64,000 nt of DNA from positions 3,284-67,283 of the forward strand of contig DJOT01000020.1 of the NCBI GenBank assembly GCA_002439095.1, written 5' to 3'. Made by a program: the position numbers and the translations under genes. Positions within the stretch are counted from its first letter, which is position 1. The number at the start of each line of letters is the position of its first letter. The notes beneath the pieces were generated by a model that had not been told where the DNA came from, searched no databases, and saw only the letters and a program-made list of their open reading frames with translations. Positions 8,215 to 15,512 of this stretch are shown one piece after another. The DNA is from Bacteroidales bacterium UBA6431. GTDB taxonomy: Bacteria > Bacteroidota > Bacteroidia > Bacteroidales > UBA932.

Positions 8215-11200
8215 TTAATTGAGACCTTTCATCACGTCGAGAAGCGAGTCGTAGTCTTTCACGTTATGGTAGCGTACATTCGCTCCGTCAAGATTGTTGA
8301 ACAGGGTCTTGGCGCAATCTATCTTTGCCTTTTCGATCGGCCTGAGTTCCATAGTACTCATATCTCCTTTTGTTTCAGCGATGAAGAAGATGTGCTTCAC
8401 CGTTCCCCTGTTGAATGCTATAGCCCAGTCCGGCGAGTAATTGCCGACAGGGGTCGGAATCTGGAAACCGCGCGGCAGTTTGGCATAGACGCAAACCTCT
8501 GTGGCATGATCGAGTGATCTTGCGAACTTCTTCTCATTGTTGTCATCAGCGGCACCATCGGTAAAAACATAGTCTTGAATGCTCTTTGTCGCCAGATATG
8601 CCTTGCGTATATCTTGATTGCGTTTCTCTTTTGTAAATATGCTGCTGTCGTATGTCTCATCGAGCTTGTTATACTTGATATGCTCTACGATGATGGTTGC
8701 CTTTTCGTCTTTTACCAGTCGGCTGACTTTGGCAATGAACTCTTCCGGATTGCTTCGGAACATTGACAGCCTCTCGGGACTGATGCCTCGAAGAATCGCC
8801 GCCGCAGTCTTTCTTGTCAGTGTGCTCCTCTTTGCGATTTCCCCGACAAGATCGTAAGGAACGGTCGATGTGCTGACAGTCGTTATGCTTTTTGTCGTGG
8901 TCTGCTCTCCGTCGAAACTGTCCACGCCCTTCTGATCTCCAATGGTCATCACATACCTTGGCGCGGAGACGAAAAGATTGGCGTTGATTGAGCGTATAGC
9001 GTGTTCGATCAATTCCTTGCTGTCGTAGTGAACGGTATATGCGTACTTGTGGTTGATCAGTTTCCAGAGTTCCTGGAACTCTTTCCTGCTGAAGTTTACA
9101 TTGAGAGCATTGTCTGGGGTCTTCGTGCTGTAGCCGTTTTCGACCATATCTGTAAGTTCATAGTTTTCATCGTAGAGTGAATGAATCAGTTTGTGCACTT
9201 CTTTTTCCACAGGCTGAAGTCCAGGGAACATTGGCATAATGGTTCCGTTTTTCTGATCATCTTTGTATTTCTGGGTGATGTTGTTGCTCTCATCTATGTA
9301 CCCGCAGCCAAGCAGGTAACCGACAATCATCAGAGCATCCTGTCCGTTAAGGGTCTGTCTGGCACCATCGGCCCTGGTGACAACTTTCCCTTCAAAGAAA
9401 TTGATATCAGCTTTGGTCGGCCTTTCACGGAGCGATTCCCTTGTCTCTTTCTGAAGTCCGTCCACAAAATCTGAATAACTCTCATTGGCGATGACAGTCA
9501 GCTTGTTGACTTCTTGAACATCTTCGCCGAGTTCCTGCTGATCCATCCTGTTTCCTTGCTGGTCAACGCAAAGACGAAGTCCACGTCCAACTTCTTGACG
9601 CTTTGCGATCGCTGAACTTGCGTGACGAAGGGTACAAATCTGAAACACATTCGGATTGTCCCATCCTTCGCGTAGAGCGGAATGTGAGAAAATGAAGCGG
9701 CAAGGCTCATCAAAACCCAACAGCCGCTCCTTGTTCTTAAGGATCAGATCATAAGCCGAAATATCGTCGGACATATCGCTGCCTCTCCTTGGCTTGCTGT
9801 CAATGCTGCGTCCGGTCTTCTTGTCAATGGAGAAGTAACCTCTGTGCACCTGTGACACCTCAAATCTTCTCAGATATCGTTGATAAGCATCATCAAACAG
9901 CGATAGGTTATCATTCAGGTACTTGTTGTATTCTTCCTCGAAAATCCTCCAGAATTTTCCCTTTACCTCCTCGCCGGCCTCATTGTAACTTTTGTAATTT
10001 GCGACTTCGTCAAGGAAGAAAAGAGACAAGGTCTTGATCCCTTTGCTGAAGAGTTCTTGTTCTTTTTCGAAATGTGAGGCTATCGTCTCTCGGATCTGGA
10101 CTCTTTGCATAGTCTCCTGACTGCTGTCGCCATAGACTTCGCCTTTGTGAAGAGTAATGCCATTGGTGAAAGTGACAGAGTCTTTGTATGCGTTTATGTC
10201 AGAAATGTTGAACCCTTCGTATTCACGAAGCCCTGACACTGTGTAAAGACTGTCGTTAAGACTGAACTTTCTGGATTCTTTCCTGATGCTGGTCGTACCT
10301 TTCATTTCCAGTTCAATCTTGGCGACCGGCGGCTTGTTCTTCGACAGGATAATGCTGTCAAGGTACAGGTAGGAACTAGTCCCTCTCAGATTCTTCACTT
10401 CAAAGCCTTTCACCTGAATTTTCTTGACAAGTTTCTGTTTGTAGGCATCGAGGGCGTCGAGGGCGTAGATGCAGTTATGACTGGTCTTATGGGTGGCGGA
10501 GTAATACAAAACAAACAGCGGCCTGAATCTCCTCAGTGCCGCCTGTGTGGCCGCGCCTTCCATTTTTTGTGGTTCATCCATAATGATGATCGGCCTGTTT
10601 GCCGCTATCACATCAATTGGTTTCCTGCTGCCGAAATCATCTCTTTCCGAATATATGATGCGGCTCTCCTTACTATTGGCACCTTCTTTCAGTGACGATG
10701 TGAAAGCCTGAGTGTTGATTATCATCACATTGATGCCGGCATCGCCAGAGAAGGAGTCGAGCTGCTGAAGGTTGGCGCTGTTGTAGATGAAATATCTTGC
10801 TTTTTTACCGTAGTGTTCCATAAAGTGATCCTCAAGCATTCCGAAACTTTTGGCCACACCCTCTCTGATGGCGATGCTCGGCACCACGACAATGAACTTG
10901 CTCCAGCCGTAACGCTTGTTCAGCTCAAACATCGTCTTGATGTAAACGTAAGTCTTGCCTGTTCCGGTCTCCATCTCAATGTCAAGGCCGACTCTTCCGA
11001 GATCGTGCGAAAGAGTCTTTGACAGAGGAATGTTATTGGATTCCTGAATATCGCGGATGCTCGCGAGAATATCATGGTCTGTGAGCTCTATGTCTGCGTT
11101 TCGAAACCCCGCGTAGTCTTCCTCGTAAGTGATCTGCCCGGCGGCATTCTTTCCCAAATCCCTGTGGTACAGAAACCCATCCTGAGACGGCTGTCCCGCA

Positions 11201-11265
11201 AAAACCGCCACCGTACTCTCCACCGCATCAGTCTGGTACTGCTGTATCTTGAAGTTGAATTTCAT
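8215..11265 (-). CDS. res: Type III restriction enzyme, Res subunit
   Basis: A 1016-residue helicase-nuclease that translocates and cuts DNA when complexed with Mod. Walker A is METGTGKT at residues 98-105, motif II is IIMDEPQKMEG, and the C-terminal helicase motif contains SALREGWDNPNVFQI with the arginine-finger element RQEVGRGLRL. Near the C-terminus, SPDWAIAF followed by FIAETKG forms a PD-(D/E)xK-type nuclease site. It is third in a minus-strand operon after mod and a RhuM-like gene. Length and motif order match intact type III Res proteins, and no frameshift is seen. Confidence 0.95.
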   Translation of the reverse strand: MKFNFKIQQYQTDAVESTVAVFAGQPSQDGFLYHRDLGKNAAGQITYEEDYAGFRNADIELTDHDILASIRDIQESNNIPLSKTLSHDLGRVGLDIEMETGTGKTYVYIKTMFELNKRYGWSKFIVVVPSIAIREGVAKSFGMLEDHFMEHYGKKARYFIYNSANLQQLDSFSGDAGINVMIINTQAFTSSLKEGANSKESRIIYSERDDFGSRKPIDVIAANRPIIIMDEPQKMEGAATQAALRRFRPLFVLYYSATHKTSHNCIYALDALDAYKQKLVKKIQVKGFEVKNLRGTSSYLYLDSIILSKNKPPVAKIELEMKGTTSIRKESRKFSLNDSLYTVSGLREYEGFNISDINAYKDSVTFTNGITLHKGEVYGDSSQETMQRVQIRETIASHFEKEQELFSKGIKTLSLFFLDEVANYKSYNEAGEEVKGKFWRIFEEEYNKYLNDNLSLFDDAYQRYLRRFEVSQVHRGYFSIDKKTGRSIDSKPRRGSDMSDDISAYDLILKNKERLLGFDEPCRFIFSHSALREGWDNPNVFQICTLRHASSAIAKRQEVGRGLRLCVDQQGNRMDQQELGEDVQEVNKLTVIANESYSDFVDGLQKETRESLRERPTKADINFFEGKVVTRADGARQTLNGQDALMIVGYLLGCGYIDESNNITQKYKDDQKNGTIMPMFPGLQPVEKEVHKLIHSLYDENYELTDMVENGYSTKTPDNALNVNFSRKEFQELWKLINHKYAYTVHYDSKELIEHAIRSINANLFVSAPRYVMTIGDQKGVDSFDGEQTTTKSITTVSTSTVPYDLVGEIAKRSTLTRKTAAAILRGISPERLSMFRSNPEEFIAKVSRLVKDEKATIIVEHIKYNKLDETYDSSIFTKEKRNQDIRKAYLATKSIQDYVFTDGAADDNNEKKFARSLDHATEVCVYAKLPRGFQIPTPVGNYSPDWAIAFNRGTVKHIFFIAETKGDMSTMELRPIEKAKIDCAKTLFNNLDGANVRYHNVKDYDSLLDVMKGLN

Positions 11266-11275
11266 TTGCCGAATA

Positions 11276-12307
11276 CTAACGGTGTTTAATACTTTCTTCT
11301 AATTCACTAAGTTCCAACATATCTTGTCTGTCTGCTTCTGCGGCATCAAATGCTTTACGTCTTTTATCGAATTTATCATAAATCCGCAAAACTTGTTTTT
11401 CCATCTGTTGATTGGAAATGCTTCCTTTTCCAGATAAAACATCTTGTCCCTGAAACGATAGTATGGAGTCAACATTTTTTCTCCAGAAATCAATTGTAAG
11501 ATCTTTTCGTTCCTTGACACGTAATTCGGCAGATTCCAGAAAGATTGTAACTAACCTGTTCAATTTATCAAGCTCTTCATTAGATAGGTAGTTCTTTGCA
11601 ATGATAACATCTTGTTTGCGGACAATACACCCTTTCCATGAAGTCAGTCCCATATTCTGCTTTTGAGCATCTGCCCTTTCCATCACAATTTCTGCCGCTG
11701 TGTGGTGTGTTACGGCATACAGTAACTTGTTTTGTGTTTCTGCAAAGAACATCTGCGTTGACTTGTCTTCAGCGACATAGTCACTGCTTAATTTGAAAAG
11801 GTCTCTCAATTTTTGGTAAAATCTCTTCTCGGATGCGCGTATGTCACGAATTTTCGCTAGCAATTCATCGAAATAGTCAGGTCTTCCATCCGGATTCTTA
11901 AGTCGTTCGGTGTCAATGACAAAACCTTTTACCATATATTCGGATAGATTTCTGGTCGCCCATTGTCTGAACTGCGTACCGCGTATCCCTTTTATGCGGT
12001 ATCCGATGGCTAGCACCATATCCAGAGAATAGTGTTCTACCGGATAAGACTTTCCGTCGGCTGCAGTTGTCAAAATTTCTTTGACAACTGCTTTTTTTTG
12101 TAATTCATTCTCCTTTAATACATTGGCTATATGATAGCTGACGGCTTGCTTAGAGGTGGCAAAAAGTTTTGCGATCTGCATCTGACTTAGCCAAACCATT
12201 CCGTCCGTACTGATCAAGACAACGGAAGAAAGACCATCATCAGTATTATATATTATGATGTCTGCCTGTTGATCCACATTCTGGCCATTATCCTTAATCT
12301 CTTTCAT
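11276..12307 (-). CDS. RhuM-family (virulence RhuM / YhcG-neighbour) protein
   Basis: A 343-residue cytosolic protein of the RhuM family. The N-terminal part reads like a helix-turn-helix/antirepressor module (MVWLSQMQIAKLFATSKQAVSYHI), followed by the family core GYRIKGIRGTQFRQWATRNL and a C-terminal Fic/DOC-like helical part (HTAAEIVMERADAQKQNMGL, KNYLSNEELDKLNRLV). Its biochemical role is not established. It lies between mod and res with short gaps (41 and 10 bp), so it is probably co-transcribed. RhuM genes are often found inside restriction loci. Its sequence is visibly richer in A and T than the housekeeping genes around it. Confidence 0.85.
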   Translation of the reverse strand: MKEIKDNGQNVDQQADIIIYNTDDGLSSVVLISTDGMVWLSQMQIAKLFATSKQAVSYHIANVLKENELQKKAVVKEILTTAADGKSYPVEHYSLDMVLAIGYRIKGIRGTQFRQWATRNLSEYMVKGFVIDTERLKNPDGRPDYFDELLAKIRDIRASEKRFYQKLRDLFKLSSDYVAEDKSTQMFFAETQNKLLYAVTHHTAAEIVMERADAQKQNMGLTSWKGCIVRKQDVIIAKNYLSNEELDKLNRLVTIFLESAELRVKERKDLTIDFWRKNVDSILSFQGQDVLSGKGSISNQQMEKQVLRIYDKFDKRRKAFDAAEADRQDMLELSELEESIKHR

Positions 12308-12348
12308 TCTTGTCGATTATAAGCAGTTGTTAAGTTTTTCTTAATAAC

Positions 12349-14277
12349 TTATATGATTCTGCGGAGCGTGTCCTTGCTGTAGGCATTGAATATCTGCTCG
12401 AAATTGTCGGCGACCTGATCGGAGGAGAGGGAACTATCGCGCATTATAAAGTAGTATGGCTTGCGTTTGGCGACTTCGGTGATCACGGTCTCGTTCACGT
12501 CATCATCGAAGCAGGCGATCAGGTAATCATTGTTCACACTGAACACTTCCTTGCCGGCGATTGTCTTTCTTTCGATTTTCGCCGAGAGCGGAAGGTTGCA
12601 CTCAAGCATCACCTGGAATAGGAGATCTTCCGGTGTGCGGTCAGGCTTCACGTTGTCATCGAACAGAGTGGCGGCGGAGGATTCTTCCGGAGTGTAATAG
12701 ACATCCTGCATATTTGAAGTGTCAAGCTTCAGGACACGGAAACCCACGTCGAGTCTTGGACGTTTTGTCTCATTGTCGAACAACCCGCTTTCAGTTTCTT
12801 TCGCAGTCTGCTCTTCCAGAATTTTCTTGCCGGCTCGGCGAATGCGTTCCTTGCCGATTTCGCAGATTGTGCTGTAGCCAGATTTGCATGCTTCGCTTTT
12901 CTCGTCTGTCAATTCCGGCAACTGTACCATAATATACTTGCGGTTTCCTCCATCTTCCGCATTAAGTTGCATCACAGCGTGGGCGGTAGTGGCGGAACCG
13001 GAGAAGAAATCGAGGATTATGGAGTCTTTTTTTGTCCCTATCTGTACAATCTTTGATAATAACCGTAATGGTTTTGGATAATCAAAGAAAGTATGCCCCT
13101 CAAAGATTTTCTTTACCTCTTGAGTTGCCTCTTGGGTGTGTCCAACTTCTGTGTTTGGCCACCAAGTCCAAATGTTTTTACCCTCCTTTTCAAATAAAAA
13201 AGTTTTTCGGCGTGGAACACCCTTCCCGTCTTTTCCAAACCAAAAACGGCCGTCCTCGCATTGTTTCAAAAACTCGCTTTCAACATTTTTCCAACATTTC
13301 CCTTCTGGTGGCAGGTATTTTGCTCCTCCTGGAGTTATAATCTCATACATTTGATTTGGCCTGAATCCTTGGGCTGTAAAGTCACTTGATGCCCATGGAC
13401 CTCTCGGGTCGTTGTCTGGATTAGAATAATTGGCAGCGTCTTTTTGGCTTAATTGAACTTTATTTATGGCTGAATCTAAAAGATTGATGTCTTTTGAATA
13501 TAGCAATATGTAATCGTGCGCAGTACTTACTAATTTGCGCATATCAGGAGATGTCCTTCGTTGCCAAATAATACTTGCAATATGATTCCTTTCCCCGAAC
13601 ACCTCATCGCAAACCTTCCTGAGATTCTCCACCTCATTGTCATCAATCGAAATGAATATGACTCCGTCCTCGGTCAGCAAATCTTTAGCGACCGTCAACC
13701 TCGGGTAGATCATATTCAGCCAATCCGTGTGGAACCGACCGTTGCTTTCGGAATTGACCTCGTAGTTCTGCAAGACCATATTCCCGTCCTCATCGAACAT
13801 CCCGCTCTTGTCCTTGAACTCACCAGCGGTCTGGCTGAAATCATCCTCATAGACAAAGTCATTGCCCGTGTTGTACGGAGGATCGATGTAGATCATCTTC
13901 ACCTTTCCGAGGTAGTCCTCCCGAAGAAGTTTAAGCACCTCAAGATTGTCGCCCTCGATGTAGAGATTCCCAGTGTTGTCAAAGTCCACGCTGCTCTCCA
14001 TGTCCGGACGAAGAGTCATATTGGTCGGAGTGTTGGCGATCCGAATAGCCTCGCGTTTCCCCGGCCAAGTGAACTGATACCTTTCTTGAGCCCCATCGAC
14101 AATGCTCTTTGATAGTTCCTGCTTAAGTTTTTCGAAGTCAATCCCTTTACCGATAATGTCCTTCCCGTCCTTGCCCTTCCCCACAATCCTCTCCGTTAGG
14201 CAATTCGGAAACAACTTGCCGATCCTCTCAATATTGATATCCGCCATATCTTGAGTATGCATATTCAACTTTTCCAT
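12349..14277 (-). CDS. mod: Type III DNA methyltransferase, Mod subunit
   Basis: A 642-residue beta-class N6-adenine methyltransferase that also gives the Res/Mod complex its target specificity. The catalytic motif IYIDPPYNTGNDFVYEDDF lies near residue 130, and the AdoMet-binding motif ILDFFSGSATTAHAV comes later, the order expected for Mod. Between them lies the target-recognition region. That central part of the gene (about 13030-13560) is clearly more AT-rich than the flanks, which suggests exchange of the recognition domain. The start at 14277 is preceded by a TACTTTTG box. It is the first gene of the mod-rhuM-res operon. Confidence 0.94.
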   Translation of the reverse strand: MEKLNMHTQDMADINIERIGKLFPNCLTERIVGKGKDGKDIIGKGIDFEKLKQELSKSIVDGAQERYQFTWPGKREAIRIANTPTNMTLRPDMESSVDFDNTGNLYIEGDNLEVLKLLREDYLGKVKMIYIDPPYNTGNDFVYEDDFSQTAGEFKDKSGMFDEDGNMVLQNYEVNSESNGRFHTDWLNMIYPRLTVAKDLLTEDGVIFISIDDNEVENLRKVCDEVFGERNHIASIIWQRRTSPDMRKLVSTAHDYILLYSKDINLLDSAINKVQLSQKDAANYSNPDNDPRGPWASSDFTAQGFRPNQMYEIITPGGAKYLPPEGKCWKNVESEFLKQCEDGRFWFGKDGKGVPRRKTFLFEKEGKNIWTWWPNTEVGHTQEATQEVKKIFEGHTFFDYPKPLRLLSKIVQIGTKKDSIILDFFSGSATTAHAVMQLNAEDGGNRKYIMVQLPELTDEKSEACKSGYSTICEIGKERIRRAGKKILEEQTAKETESGLFDNETKRPRLDVGFRVLKLDTSNMQDVYYTPEESSAATLFDDNVKPDRTPEDLLFQVMLECNLPLSAKIERKTIAGKEVFSVNNDYLIACFDDDVNETVITEVAKRKPYYFIMRDSSLSSDQVADNFEQIFNAYSKDTLRRII

Positions 14278-14334
14278 TCCCCAATAATTTGTAGTCGGCC
14301 CTCAGCCTAAGTACCGCAGGCGAGGTGCATTGTT

Positions 14335-14342
14335 CAAAAGTA
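14335..14342 (-). promoter_or_regulatory. Probable -7 element of the mod operon promoter
   Basis: TACTTTTG on the minus strand matches TAnnTTTG and lies 58 bp before the mod start. The -33 element is weak (TTTC-like near 14363-14366). Confidence 0.4.
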
Positions 14343-14431
14343 CGAAAAAACTCCGATGAACCGAAATTATTCGCAATACTCCACGCCCGGAACAGACTAC
14401 CGTGTCAGGTCATACTGATGCTCTTGTATAT

Positions 14432-14498
14432 GACAAACGGGGCCGAAGTGGTCGGGAGACATTCTTTATCGACCCGTGACCACATTGACCCCGTTGTC
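14432..14498. repeat. Long imperfect inverted repeat (hairpin) beside the restriction cassette
   Basis: The arms GACAAACGGGG...GTGGTCGGG and CCCGTGACCAC...CCCCGTTGTC pair with one bulge, a 5/5 internal loop and a loop of about 16 nt. There is no adjacent T-tract. It lies between the mod promoter and the downstream end of the next minus-strand gene. It could be a structured RNA, a terminator remnant or one end of an inserted element; none of these can be shown. Confidence 0.4.
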
Positions 14499-14514
14499 TT
14501 TGGCGTGGTTGCCG

Positions 14515-14961
14515 TTACCCTATCAGGTTGCCGGTCTTGTCAAGCGGAAGTTCGAACCAGTCGGAGAGCACCTGGTATTCATATGGTACGTACCTATAGC
14601 ATTGCACGAAGGCTTTGTTGCCGGCCTTTGAATAGAAGATGTCCACGCGCAAGCCCTCTTCGCTGCCGCTTTCAGTCCAGTCGATGCTCGACGGATCAGT
14701 CTTAAGGGCTCCGAGTATCTCTTCTTGGCGTTTAGTGGGATAGTATTTGATTTTCAGCTTGTAGCAGATGCCGCTGTCCTTGTCTTTGCGGCATGACTTG
14801 AGCATGCAGAAGAGGACTATGCCAAGGATGATAGCGCAGCATCCGAGGATGTTTACCCCTACCGGGGTCTTGCAGATTACGCAGGCGAGGCCTGCAATTA
14901 TCAGGATTACAGATATGGCGATGTCTTGCGCACTGCGGGTGCGGGAAAATTCTTTGTTCAT
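14515..14961 (-). CDS. Small membrane protein, function unknown
   Basis: A 148-residue protein with two N-terminal membrane segments (AISVILIIAGLACVICK and GVNILGCCAIILGIVLFCML), followed by a basic stretch and a soluble C-terminal domain of about 90 residues. That domain is predicted to face the cytoplasm or periplasm, depending on topology. It contains YYPTKRQEEILGALKTDPSS and a YRYVPYEYQVLSDWFEL segment. I recognise no family. It is not closely linked to a neighbour. Confidence 0.65.
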   Translation of the reverse strand: MNKEFSRTRSAQDIAISVILIIAGLACVICKTPVGVNILGCCAIILGIVLFCMLKSCRKDKDSGICYKLKIKYYPTKRQEEILGALKTDPSSIDWTESGSEEGLRVDIFYSKAGNKAFVQCYRYVPYEYQVLSDWFELPLDKTGNLIG

Positions 14962-15071
14962 GATTGCGATTGTCTTAGAGATTGTTTTATGGATGATATC
15001 TTCCGTAGCATACGCCCGGAAAGCGAGGCCGTCCAGTGCGGGACAGCTGTTGCTGCCATCTGCAGGGACAA

Positions 15072-15464
15072 TCAGAGCCTGAATTTTCTCAACAAAATGA
15101 AATGTGAGGTGGGGGAGAGTGTGCCGGAGACGAATCGGCTGCGCTCTGGGATGAATCCCTGGAGGGCGGCTATGTTGACTACATTTCCGGACTTGATGAA
15201 GATCTTGATGTTTCCGGTGCTGCGGCGCGATCCGCTGCTGCGCAGGCGTGCGGACGGGCTGAAATGCTCGGCCGGAGCGTATTCGCAGGGGGAGCCGTAG
15301 AGACAGAAGTCATGGTTTTTGACTTCCTGCGGTATCGACTTGTTGTCCTGCCTGATTTCACCGCCCGGCTGCGAGACTGCATTGCTGCATGATGCCTGTA
15401 TCGCGAGCACGCGACACGAGAGCATCAAGATGCATACAACGAGTATTTTGAGCCACCGGTTCAT
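15072..15464 (-). CDS. Small secreted protein, function unknown
   Basis: A 130-residue protein with a signal peptide (MNRWLKILVVCILMLSCRVLA). The start at 15464 places it at the N-terminus; the open frame extends to 15506 but adds an untypical leader. The mature part has two cysteines (FCLYGSPCEYAP) and a basic C-terminus ending FILLRKFRL. No family is recognised. A TATATTTG box on the minus strand at 15470-15477 lies only a few bases before this start, so either the message is nearly leaderless or the box is chance. Confidence 0.5.
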   Translation of the reverse strand: MNRWLKILVVCILMLSCRVLAIQASCSNAVSQPGGEIRQDNKSIPQEVKNHDFCLYGSPCEYAPAEHFSPSARLRSSGSRRSTGNIKIFIKSGNVVNIAALQGFIPERSRFVSGTLSPTSHFILLRKFRL

Positions 15465-15512
15465 CCCGGCAAATATACGAAAAGTTCCGTTTCGTGATAC
15501 GGTCATGTAAGG

